This document shows, piece by piece, positions 27,673-36,744 of a stretch of DNA of 64,000 nucleotides. Position 1 is the stretch's first letter. Each line of letters opens with the position of its first letter. The DNA comes from Swingsia samuiensis (GTDB lineage Bacteria > Pseudomonadota > Alphaproteobacteria > Acetobacterales > Acetobacteraceae): contig NZ_CP038141.1 in assembly GCF_006542355.1 (NCBI RefSeq), positions 2,074,001-2,138,000 of the forward strand, read 5' to 3'. The notes beneath the pieces are model-generated. The model was not told the DNA's origin. It saw only the letters and a program-made list of their open reading frames with translations, and did not search any database. Made by a program: the position numbers and the translations under genes.

Positions 27673-28506
27673 ATGACATTTTTTTTTCCAAGCCCTTCTG
27701 TTTATGTTCGGTATCCTTCTCAAAGGAGGGTGCCTTTAATTATATCGTCGCCACATTCTGGAAGAATATATTTCTCTGATTTTGTTGAGAATTCTCGCGT
27801 ATCCTTCGGCGATTTACAACGCGTAGAAGACCGATATATTGATCTTTTTTTTGATGAAGAGTCCTCTTATGGAGCGACTTTTTTAAGTACTGATTTTCCT
27901 CGAAGCTGGTGTGATGTTAACCGAGATTATCGAGAGCTCGACCCTAACATGTTTCGTCCAGCATTGGATTATGAAGATATTCTTATATCCGAAAAAGTAA
28001 AAAATGGCTTTGGAGTTATTCCCCGCTGTATATCTCAAGGGAAGTCAATCTACACTCATTGTTTACCACAAGATGAAATTAATTTCCGTCTAAGTATAGG
28101 TTGGTTTCCATATCATGAAAGACTAAATAATCTTATTCGTCAGTTATACAATACATTTGGAAAGGTTTTTATAATAGACTTTCATTCTATGCCGCCTCTG
28201 CTTTTTAATAAAAAGACTGATTTTGTTTTAGGGAATAACCATGGCAAATCATGCTCTTCAGACTTTGTGTCTTTCATAGAAAATTTTTTATTGAAAAATA
28301 AATATCAAGTTAAAATAAACACCCCGTATTCAGGTGGGTATATAACCAAAAAATATGGCAATCCTGATAATAATATTCATGTTATTCAAATTGAAATTGA
28401 TCGCTCTCTCTATATCAATCTATCCACATTGAAATTATCATCTAATTTTATATTTTTAAAAAAACAAATCAATAATTTAATTAAGGAAATAGTTGATTTT
28501 ATATAA
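27673..28506 (+). CDS. N-formylglutamate amidohydrolase family protein
   Basis: The 277-residue protein matches the HutG2/FGase family: VPLIISSPHSGRIY near residue 20 supplies a zinc His, EDRYIDLFFDE near 52, DVNRDYRELDPNMF near 82, and VFIIDFHSMPP near 167 a further metal site. The classic role is release of glutamate from N-formylglutamate at the end of histidine degradation, but no other hut gene is present in the window, so the substrate may differ. The gene is much more AT-rich in codon use than its neighbours, especially toward its Asn/Ile/Lys-rich C-terminus, which hints at transfer. No convincing Shine-Dalgarno precedes the ATG. Confidence 0.82.
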   Translation: MTFFFPSPSVYVRYPSQRRVPLIISSPHSGRIYFSDFVENSRVSFGDLQRVEDRYIDLFFDEESSYGATFLSTDFPRSWCDVNRDYRELDPNMFRPALDYEDILISEKVKNGFGVIPRCISQGKSIYTHCLPQDEINFRLSIGWFPYHERLNNLIRQLYNTFGKVFIIDFHSMPPLLFNKKTDFVLGNNHGKSCSSDFVSFIENFLLKNKYQVKINTPYSGGYITKKYGNPDNNIHVIQIEIDRSLYINLSTLKLSSNFIFLKKQINNLIKEIVDFI

Positions 28507-28580
28507 CAATATATAATCACATTTATTTGTGTTTTAAATAATTAATCATCTGTTATTGAGAAAGGAAATTTTTATAGAGA

Positions 28581-30056
28581 ATGTGTATGTTTATTGGTAT
28601 TGATTTAGGAACTTCTGGTATCAAAGTATTATTGGTTGATGGCAATCAGCAAGAAGTTGCCTCCCATACAGAAAGCCTTACCGTTCAACGCCCTCATTTA
28701 GGGTGGAGCGAACAAGACCCAGAAGCATGGTGGAAAGCAACCTGCCGTGCACTTGATTCTTTAAAAGAACAAGCCCCAGAAGCCTTATCAGAAGTACAAG
28801 GTATTGGTCTATCAGGGCAACAACACGGCGCTGTCCTTCTTGGAGAGAATGGAAAAATCCTTAGACCGTGCATTTTATGGAATGACACACGGTCTGAAAA
28901 AGAATGTAAGATTTTCGAAAAACGCTTTCCTCAAAGCCGAGAGGTTACTGGTAATTTGGCAATGCCTGGTTTTACGGCACCTAAATTAATTTGGGTAGAA
29001 AACCATGAACCAGATATTTTTAAAGAAACCCAACATGTTTTACTTCCAAAAGCTTGGCTCCGTTATAAAATGACAGGCGAAATGTTGGAAGATATGTCTG
29101 ATGCTTCTGGGTCTTTATGGCTTGATGTTGCACACCGTAAATGGTCTCTAGAGGCATTGAAGGCTACTCATCTATCTGAGGACAATATGCCTAAACTCTG
29201 CGAGGGCACAGAGCCAGCGGGTACGCTAAAAGATGAATTTGTGCAGCGATGGGGCTTTAAAAAAGCTCCTATCTTTGCAGGCAGTGCAGGGGACAATGCT
29301 GCAGGGGCTGTCGGGCTAGGGGCGACTCATCCGGGAGATGCTTTTATTTCTTTAGGAACTTCTGGGGTTATCTGGATAACAACGGAGGAGTTTAGAGCCA
29401 AGCATGAAGCTGCCATTCATTCTTTCTGTCATGCCATTCCACAAACATGGAACCAAATGGGAGTAACCCTGTCAGCAGCCTCGTCATTTGCATGGTGGTC
29501 ACGTGTCACGGGTTTGAAGGAAAAAGAACTTCTGGATGAACTACCAGAAAAACCTGTTTCTCCTTCTCATATTTTCTTTGCACCTTACCTTTCAGGAGAG
29601 AGAACTCCCTATAATGATGGAGACATAAGAGGCGCCTTTGTTGGCCTTTCTCACGACACAACACGCGCAGAAATGACTCAAGCAGTCCTAGAAGGCGTTG
29701 CTTTTTCTTTTCGTGACGGATTAGAAGCGTTACGAGCATCAGGATCAATTATTGAAGAAGCAAACGTTATCGGTGGTGGCTCAAAAAGTCCTTTCTGGGT
29801 TTCTGTTTTAGCCTCTATTTTAGGAATAAAGTTATACGGCTTAGCCCACGGAGAGCATGGAGGAGCCTTTGGCGCAGCGCGCTTAGCTCGAATAGCGGTT
29901 ACGAAAGAAGACGTAGAAAAAGTTTGTACGTACCCAGAACGTATTTCCATGACAGAGCCCGATATAGAACTCCAAAAGCAGTATGAAAAATTATATAAAT
30001 CTTACAGAAAAATATATCCGGCTCTACATTCACTTCACTTAGAAAACAGAGATTAA
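28581..30056 (+). CDS. xylB: Xylulokinase
   Basis: XylB phosphorylates D-xylulose to xylulose 5-phosphate, an entry to the pentose phosphate pathway on which acetic acid bacteria rely. The 491-residue FGGY kinase has the phosphate-1 motif FIGIDLGTSGIKVLL, GLSGQQHGAVLL with the substrate region, ILWNDTRSEKE, and AGSAGDNAAGAVG and VIGGGSKSPFW in the second domain. The start may be the first ATG (MCMFIG) or the one two codons later, which has AGAGA at better spacing. The neighbouring dihydroxyacetone kinase suggests a shared polyol/sugar theme. Confidence 0.93.
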   Translation: MCMFIGIDLGTSGIKVLLVDGNQQEVASHTESLTVQRPHLGWSEQDPEAWWKATCRALDSLKEQAPEALSEVQGIGLSGQQHGAVLLGENGKILRPCILWNDTRSEKECKIFEKRFPQSREVTGNLAMPGFTAPKLIWVENHEPDIFKETQHVLLPKAWLRYKMTGEMLEDMSDASGSLWLDVAHRKWSLEALKATHLSEDNMPKLCEGTEPAGTLKDEFVQRWGFKKAPIFAGSAGDNAAGAVGLGATHPGDAFISLGTSGVIWITTEEFRAKHEAAIHSFCHAIPQTWNQMGVTLSAASSFAWWSRVTGLKEKELLDELPEKPVSPSHIFFAPYLSGERTPYNDGDIRGAFVGLSHDTTRAEMTQAVLEGVAFSFRDGLEALRASGSIIEEANVIGGGSKSPFWVSVLASILGIKLYGLAHGEHGGAFGAARLARIAVTKEDVEKVCTYPERISMTEPDIELQKQYEKLYKSYRKIYPALHSLHLENRD

Positions 30057-30057
30057 C

Positions 30058-31191
30058 CTAATGATTCCTAATAATATTCTGCATTTCTTCTTTAAATTCT
30101 AATAATGACTGGTTATTACTTCGCCAAGGAGAACGATAGGCTGATTCACTTTTAATCGCTTCAAAAATAGCACCATTTTTATCTATTTCTTCTTGAGAAG
30201 AGTACGAAGTCGATTCCAGAATTTCCAGACTGTCATTAGCCCCCAATAAGAAAAATATATTTTCCTTATTGGGGTTTTTATACCCTCCAAACCCTAACTT
30301 GATTAAACGATCAGTGTGTTCGACATGTTCATGGCCATATTTCCCAAACCGTGGGTCAAAGTAGCCAACATAAGATATTGCTTCTGATAAAAAAGCAGAA
30401 CATTGCGCAGTGACGACACTGATTTCCCAAGGGGACCGCCAAGTACCGTCTCCTCTTATGAACCCATTAAACCAAGGGGGGGCGAAATTTGAATGGCCAT
30501 ACAAGAGGGAAGATACAATCCAAGGAATTTCCCAATCTTTCCTTATGGGATAAGTATCATCTTCCAGAATAATAATAACATCACAATTCATAATGTCTTT
30601 TAAATAAAAAAGAGCACGGTTCTTATTATGAGAAATACCTTTATTCTTACACGATATAAAAGAAATTCCTTTTTGTGTAGATAAAAACTCTTTAGATCCG
30701 TCATCTGATCCATCATCAGCAACGAATATTTCATGATTTTTATCAGTAAAATCAATTAAATTGCTAAATTTTCTCTTTAGTATTTCAACTCTATTATAAG
30801 TAATAAATCCAATTCCAACTTTCAATTCACCTATTTTTTTCTTAGATGCCTCTGTTGAGACGAAATATTTATTTGTTATAAATATATAAAACACTTCATG
30901 TTTATGAACTATTTTTAGTTTCCCATGCAAAATTTCTTCGAAAGAATAGTTTTTAATCTTCTCTAAAGTAATTTCAAATCGAACATCATATAATTCATCA
31001 CCATGAGCATTTTGAATATCAGAACTTGGCAACCCCCATTGATCTCTAGGTATTAAAATTTCTTCTCCAGATTTTGTAACAAAAAGCATTGATTCAGCGT
31101 GCTTTAATTTAAAGCACCATCCATGAATAATAAATTCATTTAAGTTATTAATAAAATCAACTCGATCTAAATAATAATTTTCCGTATCCAT
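30058..31191 (-). CDS. Family 2 glycosyltransferase with N-terminal accessory region
   Basis: The C-terminal two thirds of this 377-residue protein is a GT-A glycosyltransferase: KVGIGFITYNRVEIL, then the DDGSDDGS nucleotide-sugar motif near residue 160 and IILEDDT as the metal DXD-type motif near 210, followed by RFGKYGHEHVEHTDRL. The first 120 residues form a separate region (FIIHGWCFKL..) of a type found in some polysaccharide and rhamnan-type transferases. No other glycan genes adjoin it, and its codon use is distinctly AT-rich, so it may be acquired. Acceptor and product are unknown. It converges with xylB. Confidence 0.82.
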   Translation of the reverse strand: MDTENYYLDRVDFINNLNEFIIHGWCFKLKHAESMLFVTKSGEEILIPRDQWGLPSSDIQNAHGDELYDVRFEITLEKIKNYSFEEILHGKLKIVHKHEVFYIFITNKYFVSTEASKKKIGELKVGIGFITYNRVEILKRKFSNLIDFTDKNHEIFVADDGSDDGSKEFLSTQKGISFISCKNKGISHNKNRALFYLKDIMNCDVIIILEDDTYPIRKDWEIPWIVSSLLYGHSNFAPPWFNGFIRGDGTWRSPWEISVVTAQCSAFLSEAISYVGYFDPRFGKYGHEHVEHTDRLIKLGFGGYKNPNKENIFFLLGANDSLEILESTSYSSQEEIDKNGAIFEAIKSESAYRSPWRSNNQSLLEFKEEMQNIIRNH

Positions 31192-31281
31192 TACGCTATA
31201 ACCTCTGCTAAACTACCTGAGCTATAAATACATTTTGTAGGACGCTTTCTAGCAAATCCAAATCTAAAAAGAAATTTTTAA

Positions 31282-31303
31282 AGGAGGTTTTATTAAACCT
31301 CCT
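31282..31303 (-). terminator. Terminator after the repeat-protein gene
   Basis: A perfect 9-bp stem (AGGAGGTTT with AAACCTCCT, 4-base loop) is followed on the minus strand by TTAAAAATTTCTTTTT. It lies 17 bases after the stop of the repeat-protein gene. Confidence 0.75.
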
Positions 31304-31319
31304 CGTCTTATTACGAATA

Positions 31320-31715
31320 TCAATTACCGAGGTGATGCATTAAAAGATCAAACCCTGCCGTATTATTGCCAGGAGGAACACGTCCAACGAAATTACCTCG
31401 ATTATCAGTAACTTCACCATCTTTTGTCACATGACCAATGGAATTATCAGTACTATCTGTAATATCACCATCAGGATTTACACAGCCTACATGGTTGCCA
31501 TTATTATCAGAAATACGCCCTTCATCATTAATGGTATCTGAGTGGTTGCCTGCACTATCTACAGCCAGGCCATTTTCATTGATGTGTCCCACAACACTAC
31601 CATCATGATCGGTAATTTCATCTGTTCCAGCAAAGGCTGGAGTTTCTACAAATGAAGTTAAAGCCATCATAGAAAAAGCAGCTAAAATGAAACCTTTTCT
31701 CTTAAAGAAAAGCAT
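31320..31715 (-). CDS. Secreted protein of five tandem 17-residue Asp/Gly repeats
   Basis: The 131-residue product has a signal peptide ending PAFA-G (residue 29). Residues 33-117 are five consecutive units of exactly 17 residues with the pattern x-(I/V)-x-D-x-x-G-N-x-V-G-x-(V/I)-x-x-x-G; unit 5 reads EVTDNRGNFVGRVPPGN. The regular D-x-x-G-N and VG positions suggest a beta-solenoid or stacked beta-hairpin rod, possibly calcium-binding, exposed outside the inner membrane. The pattern recalls the DUF3659 repeats known from fungal proteins, but I cannot confirm a relationship. GAGAG precedes the ATG and a terminator follows, so it is a single-gene unit. Confidence 0.75.
   Translation of the reverse strand: MLFFKRKGFILAAFSMMALTSFVETPAFAGTDEITDHDGSVVGHINENGLAVDSAGNHSDTINDEGRISDNNGNHVGCVNPDGDITDSTDNSIGHVTKDGEVTDNRGNFVGRVPPGNNTAGFDLLMHHLGN
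31365..31619 (-). repeat. Five in-frame 51-base coding repeats
   Basis: The DNA encoding the five 17-residue units is periodic at 51 bases. Units differ enough in sequence that the array is old rather than a recent slippage expansion; the spacing is kept exactly, with no insertion or deletion between units. Confidence 0.7.
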
Positions 31716-31885
31716 TTTTCTCTCCTAATTCCTGCTCTAGGAACAGAGTTTATTTAGAATGCCACCTAAACGATAATTGTATAAAATAGTTTATTAATTT
31801 TATTTTATAATATCACTCTGTATAATAATCTTTGGATTATCAGCCAATTCACTTCATAAAAATGTGCTCTCCATAAAATTTAGAG

Positions 31886-33331
31886 TTAAGCTGTTTGCCA
31901 CCCATACCCTACAATCGCAACTTTACGACCAAAAGGCGTTTCTTGCACAACGATGGCTTCGCGTTCTTCCAAATAGGCAAGTTGACGTTTTGCTCTGCCA
32001 AGAGAATGCGTGCCATAGACTTCTGCTATTGCTTCATCCGATGGGCAAGGCTCTTGATCTAGAGCTGACCGTGCAATCAGTAAAAAAACACCTTGAAGAT
32101 CTTCCGGGAGTTTCTGGGCAATTTTTTCTGCTTTTTGCCAATCTTCAGTTTCTAAACGTTCATACTCTAACCCTGCACGAATACTCGATATAAAACGCTG
32201 AAATTGTGCTAAATCTAAGGAGTTCCGTGGAATCCCCTTAATGCGCGCTCGCATTTGAAAATCTTGATATAATGTTGCTAAAGGCTTGTAAGCTGCATCT
32301 TTCGTCTGACACACTTCTTTAACCATATCCCAAATATCAGCAGGCTCTAGGCTGGTCTCTTCAGACGAAACATTGTGAACCTCTTCTTCAGTTTCACGCG
32401 TTGTTCCATAGGCATCGAGTTGGGCTAAAAGATCTGGGGGAGGAGTTCGCATCTCACGACGTGGTCTAGGCGAGAGTTCCTGTATTGGTTCTAATATAAT
32501 GTCACGTAAATCTTCTGATGGCACCGGTTCCAAAGGAAGCAAAATAGGACTAGTAGAATTACTGGATGTCTCTACAGTTCCAATCGAGACCATTTTAGGC
32601 CGCCGAGCTAAGGCCGGCCCAAGCGCCATAAATTGACCACGAGATAAATCCCTAAATGATTCCGCAGATCGACGCTCCATTCCTAAAAGATCTGCTGCTC
32701 GGCTCATATCAATATCAAGAAACGTGCGTCCCATAAGAAAATTGGATGCTTCGGCTGCTACATTTTTAGCTAATTTTGCCAAACGCTGCGTCGCAATTAC
32801 GCCGGCCATCCCTCGCTTTCGTCCACGACACATTAAATTTGTCATCGCACCTAGGGATAAGCGGCGTGCTTCATCAGAGGTATCTCCGCTTGCAATAGGG
32901 GCAAATAATTGTGCTTCATCCACAACAATCAAAACGGGGTACCAATGCGCACGAGGGGCTTCAAACATACCGTTTAAAAATGCACCACTTGCGCGTAACT
33001 GCATTTCTGCTTCAACATGCTCAAGATTAAGCACAACAGAAGCTCTATGAGCCCGAACACGTTCTCCCGCAGCCCTTAAACTTGCTTCCGACTGATCTTC
33101 GACATCAATCACCAAATGTCCGTATCGATCTGCAAGAGTTGTAAAATCTCCTTCAGGATCAATAATAACTTGTTGAACAAGTGTCGCTGTTTGCTCAAGA
33201 AGTCTGCGTAAAAGATGTGATTTACCTGACCCAGAGTTACCCTGCACAAGCAAACGCGTAGCAAGCAACTCGGGTAAATCAATGCAGGTGTCGGAGCCGT
33301 CACGGCCCTGTCCGAGAACAATGGAGGTCAT
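31886..33331 (-). CDS. HerA/FtsK-type (DUF87) P-loop ATPase
   Basis: The 481-residue protein has Walker A GNSGSGKS at 31-38, Walker B LIVVDEAQLF with Asp138/Glu139, and the HerA-like features VIIDPEGDF near 55 and RGRKRGMAGVIATQRLAKL near 170-188, where arginine finger and sensor residues are expected. The remaining half is a linker and an alpha-helical, winged-helix-like C-terminus (YGTHSLGRAKRQLAYLEEREAI). HerA relatives pump DNA or act in repair and defence, usually with NurA; no nuclease gene adjoins this one, and the next gene upstream is a flavoprotein. Role unknown. Confidence 0.85.
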   Translation of the reverse strand: MTSIVLGQGRDGSDTCIDLPELLATRLLVQGNSGSGKSHLLRRLLEQTATLVQQVIIDPEGDFTTLADRYGHLVIDVEDQSEASLRAAGERVRAHRASVVLNLEHVEAEMQLRASGAFLNGMFEAPRAHWYPVLIVVDEAQLFAPIASGDTSDEARRLSLGAMTNLMCRGRKRGMAGVIATQRLAKLAKNVAAEASNFLMGRTFLDIDMSRAADLLGMERRSAESFRDLSRGQFMALGPALARRPKMVSIGTVETSSNSTSPILLPLEPVPSEDLRDIILEPIQELSPRPRREMRTPPPDLLAQLDAYGTTRETEEEVHNVSSEETSLEPADIWDMVKEVCQTKDAAYKPLATLYQDFQMRARIKGIPRNSLDLAQFQRFISSIRAGLEYERLETEDWQKAEKIAQKLPEDLQGVFLLIARSALDQEPCPSDEAIAEVYGTHSLGRAKRQLAYLEEREAIVVQETPFGRKVAIVGYGWQTA

Positions 33332-33347
33332 GGGAATAGCCGATAAC

Positions 33348-34559
33348 TCAATTGGATGATTCGAGCCAGTCTCTGATTCCTTTTGCAGCTGCTAAACCTG
33401 TTGAAAAACACCCTTGAAGCAAATACCCTCCAGTAGGCGCCTCCCAATCCAACATTTCTCCAGCAGCAAAAACACCGGGCATAGAATGTATCATAAAACT
33501 CTCATTTAAAGCCGATTGTTTTAGGCCGCCAGCCGTTGAAATGGCGTGCGTAATATGATCCGTTGCAATTAATTCAATGGGTAGTTTTTTTATAACACTT
33601 GCAATTTCTTCTAATGATGAGTTCTTCGTCGTAGCGCCTTTAATAAGCTCTCGTGAAAGTTTATCCAAAGAGAGTGCTTTTCGAAGCTTATTAGATAAAC
33701 TTTCTCTTACCCTTTGTGCCTTTAATTTTTGTATAATTTGAGCATAGGGCAGAGTAGGGCGTAAATCTACGGAAAGTACAGCACAATGCTGAGTAAGAAT
33801 AATATCTCTTAACCTTGGAGAAAGTGCATAAATCGCAGATCCTTCAAGGCCTCTTTTGGTTATAGTAAGATCTCCGCGCTTTTTCTCACCATTTACAGAC
33901 AACTCAACAGAATGCAGAATTGCTCCTTCATGTTGACTTAAAAAATGATCCGACCAACTGGTCTTAAAGCCACAATTTGTAGGCAAAAAAGGCGAGACTT
34001 CATTTTTAAAAAGAGAACTCCATTGCCCGTCAGATCCTAAGCGCGGCCAGCTTGCTCCCCCCAACGCGAGCAACGTCGCATCCGCCTGATATGTTTTGAT
34101 CCCATCAGGGGTTGCAAACTGTAAGGCATTTTCATTCCAACCCACAAAGTTGTGTTTTGTATAAATTTTTACAGAGTTTTCTTTTAAACGATTGATCCAT
34201 AAACGTAGCAAAGGCGATGCTTTCATAGACCGAGGAAACACTCGTCCTGAACTACCGACAAAACAAGGTTGCCCAAGCTTCTCAGCCCATTGCTGTAATT
34301 GCTGCGGTGTAAAAGCATATAGGCTCTTTTTCAGCCATTCTTGAGCAGAACCATACCGCTTTATAAAATGATCTATTGGCTCAGAATGTGTAAGGTTTAA
34401 CCCGCTACGCCCAGCCATAAGAAACTTACGCCCAACACTTGGCATGCGATCAAAAATATGAACCCCATACCCCTGAGACGACAAATATTCAGCTGCAAAA
34501 AGGCCGGTTGGCCCACCGCCTACAATAGCAATATTATATTTCGGAGAGAGAATATTCAT
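33348..34559 (-). CDS. FAD-dependent oxidoreductase, HI0933/TIGR03862-like flavoprotein
   Basis: The 403-residue protein has an N-terminal FAD site NIAIVGGGPTGLFAAEYL, the GRSGLNLTHSEP segment near residue 50 typical of the HI0933-like family, and a C-terminal second FAD-contact region PGVFAAGEMLDWEAPTGGYLLQGCFSTG, given here from VFAAGEMLDW onward. The physiological role of this family is unknown. Its start overlaps the MFS transporter stop by four bases (ATGA), so the two proteins are coupled. Confidence 0.88.
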   Translation of the reverse strand: MNILSPKYNIAIVGGGPTGLFAAEYLSSQGYGVHIFDRMPSVGRKFLMAGRSGLNLTHSEPIDHFIKRYGSAQEWLKKSLYAFTPQQLQQWAEKLGQPCFVGSSGRVFPRSMKASPLLRLWINRLKENSVKIYTKHNFVGWNENALQFATPDGIKTYQADATLLALGGASWPRLGSDGQWSSLFKNEVSPFLPTNCGFKTSWSDHFLSQHEGAILHSVELSVNGEKKRGDLTITKRGLEGSAIYALSPRLRDIILTQHCAVLSVDLRPTLPYAQIIQKLKAQRVRESLSNKLRKALSLDKLSRELIKGATTKNSSLEEIASVIKKLPIELIATDHITHAISTAGGLKQSALNESFMIHSMPGVFAAGEMLDWEAPTGGYLLQGCFSTGLAAAKGIRDWLESSN

Positions 34560-35728
34560 TCTGAAGGATAAAGAGAAAATTTATATTTCGGAGAGAACCT
34601 AAAGGCTAATAGGCCAATAATTAATGATACAAGAATCATTAAGCCCCATGCTAAACGTAAATTAGAAAAAAATTGCTCTATCACTCCAGCAATTAAAGGG
34701 AATATTGAAGCCAAAAGATATGCCCCGCCCTGAACAAACCCTGATAAACTACCTGCATCTGTTGTGTTCTTACCGTGATCCATTGCAACAATAAGAGATA
34801 AAGGAAAAAGGGCGCCAATGCCTAATCCTGTAAATAATGCAGCAACCCAAGCAAGAGCAATTGGATCATAACAAAAAAAAGTTAATCCAATAATTAGTAA
34901 AGAAACGAAAAACCATATTATCGGCCTACGGTCTGGATAGTGACTTATAAAAAAGGAAATACTTGTACCAGCCAACACTTCTGATGCGGTAACAAAACTC
35001 AAAAGCAATCCGGATTTCTGTGAAGTCCACCCTAACTGAGTATAAAATGGCGGAAGCCACGCTAAAATGATAGTATAAATGCCAGTGCCGAGCCCCATAA
35101 ATAATACTAGAAGCCAAAAGCGCGGTTTTTTAATAACACTTTTGGCGAAATCAGACATAACAAACAAACTATCCGGTAAAGATTGTTGCTTCCAAACAAT
35201 ATACCCAATTATTGTTATAATAAGCCAAAATCCAAGAGCTGTTGACATATCTATATTCAACGCAATCCATGGTGAAATAGCACTTGAAACTAAGGCTCCA
35301 GCCATAATTGCCGTAGAATATATAGCCATATATCTGGCCGTCTGGTCCTGAGTATGTTCTTTAATAAAAATTGGTATTAAGGATTGGCCTAGCGCTATCC
35401 CCAATCCGCTGAGAACAGAACTGATAAGTAAAGTAGTTGTACTAATATTTATCCAGCGTAATAAAAATGTTCCAGCCAAAAGAAGAAGAGCTAACGCAAC
35501 CCCTCGTCGTTCCCCCAGCTTTTTATGAAGAAAAGGGGTTATCAAGAGCAACAGACCAATCAACCAAATCGGAAGGGTTGTTAGAAAACTTACGGAAAAA
35601 TCGTTGAGGGTTGTTAATTTTTCTATATCTTTTGTGAGTGGGCTAAGCGAAGCAATGCTAGGACGGAGGTTTATCCCCACAAGAAAAATAATTAACGAAA
35701 AAACAAGTGGAGATTTAATAGGAATCAT
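34556..35728 (-). CDS. MFS transporter, CynX/NimT family
   Basis: About 390 residues with twelve hydrophobic segments. The first helix contains VGINLRPSIASLSP, the hallmark of the CynX/NimT branch of the major facilitator superfamily, whose members carry cyanate, 2-nitroimidazole or unknown compounds. I placed the start at the ATG of MIPIKSPLVF; a TTG seven codons earlier lacks a ribosome site. It is coupled to a flavoprotein gene, so a shared substrate is plausible but unproven. Confidence 0.88.
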   Translation of the reverse strand: MIPIKSPLVFSLIIFLVGINLRPSIASLSPLTKDIEKLTTLNDFSVSFLTTLPIWLIGLLLLITPFLHKKLGERRGVALALLLLAGTFLLRWINISTTTLLISSVLSGLGIALGQSLIPIFIKEHTQDQTARYMAIYSTAIMAGALVSSAISPWIALNIDMSTALGFWLIITIIGYIVWKQQSLPDSLFVMSDFAKSVIKKPRFWLLVLFMGLGTGIYTIILAWLPPFYTQLGWTSQKSGLLLSFVTASEVLAGTSISFFISHYPDRRPIIWFFVSLLIIGLTFFCYDPIALAWVAALFTGLGIGALFPLSLIVAMDHGKNTTDAGSLSGFVQGGAYLLASIFPLIAGVIEQFFSNLRLAWGLMILVSLIIGLLAFRFSPKYKFSLYPSE

Positions 35729-35883
35729 CTTAAAAAAATCGATATGCAAGCAAGAGTTGTTGGGAATAAAGGGTTTTAAATATATGTTATATTTTCGTCA
35801 AGTTTTATAAGTATTCGTATAGAGGAATGTTCGTTACATTGTTTATTATGTGTATTCTTCTTTTTAAGTAATAGGGAAGAAAT

Positions 35884-36498
35884 ATGAATTACCTTAAAAA
35901 GACTTTTGTTTTTCCATTACTCTTTTTTATTTTATCAGCCTGTGTAAGCTCTCCACCTCAACACCCAGACAACATTTGCTCTATTTTTCAAGAAAAGCGT
36001 CATTGGTACCATGTCGCTTTAAAAACAGAAAAAAAATGGCATGTCCCTTTTTCTATCCCTATGGCTATGATGTACCAAGAATCTGGCTTTCATAGTAATC
36101 TACATACCAAGAGAACATATTTTTTAGGATTTATTCCATGGGGATATATAACAACAGCCTATGGTTATCCCCAAGCAAAAACAGATATTTGGCACGAATA
36201 TGAACATGTTACTCACCAAAGGAGTAGTCGAGAGAATTTTGCAGATTCACTCGATTTTATGGATTGGTATATAACCATCTCTCATCAGCAAAATAACATT
36301 GCAGTTCAAGATGCAATGCAGCAATATCTGGCATACCATGAAGGGTGGGGTGGATTTCGTAGAAAAACTTATTTACATAAGCCTTGGTTAGTTAATGTTG
36401 CCCAAAAGGTTTCAATACGTTCCTCCCGTTATTCTCACCAATATGCACGATGTGAAGAAAGCTTGAAAGATAAAAGCTTTTGGAGCTGGCTTTTTTAA
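35884..36498 (+). CDS. Lipoprotein with SLT-like lytic transglycosylase fold
   Basis: The 204-residue protein has a lipobox LSAC (Cys20), so it is probably anchored in a membrane facing the periplasm. Residues 50-75 (WHVPFSIPMAMMYQESGFHS) resemble the SLT catalytic helix, with the Glu of QESGF as the likely acid. GYPQAKTDIWHEY and YLAYHEGWGG match a transglycosylase-like family of small lipoproteins. GGGAAGAA precedes the ATG. The gene starts a short unit with two small genes downstream. Confidence 0.75.
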   Translation: MNYLKKTFVFPLLFFILSACVSSPPQHPDNICSIFQEKRHWYHVALKTEKKWHVPFSIPMAMMYQESGFHSNLHTKRTYFLGFIPWGYITTAYGYPQAKTDIWHEYEHVTHQRSSRENFADSLDFMDWYITISHQQNNIAVQDAMQQYLAYHEGWGGFRRKTYLHKPWLVNVAQKVSIRSSRYSHQYARCEESLKDKSFWSWLF

Positions 36499-36511
36499 AG
36501 GCATTGTTACA

Positions 36512-36727
36512 ATGAGTAATACAGTCGATTTAAAAAATCAGCCTGTTAATAAAAGACGTATCCTTTGGATCGTTTTATCTGGCGCTTTAATGACTATATT
36601 TTTCTTAATCGCTTGCATGACCACAACCATAGATGCAAACGAACATATCCATGCGAATTTATTCTGGATGTCTGGCTTTATTATTTTTATTTTAGTACAT
36701 ATCTACTGCACATGCATGTCCTTATAA
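36512..36727 (+). CDS. Small two-helix membrane protein, unknown
   Basis: The 71-residue product has two hydrophobic segments (about residues 17-35 and 49-66) joined by a short polar loop with several His (NEHIHANLFW) and ends with a Cys-containing CTCMSL tail. It starts thirteen bases after the lipoprotein stop and ends eighteen bases before the next gene's start, which supports a real operon member. I recognise no family. Confidence 0.5.
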   Translation: MSNTVDLKNQPVNKRRILWIVLSGALMTIFFLIACMTTTIDANEHIHANLFWMSGFIIFILVHIYCTCMSL

Positions 36728-36744
36728 AATTAGAGCGGAATAAA

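Noticed and set aside
36565-36744. Sixty-codon upstream extension of the SnoaL-like gene
   Set aside because: It overlaps the small membrane gene in another frame and would bury a clear signal peptide and ribosome site.
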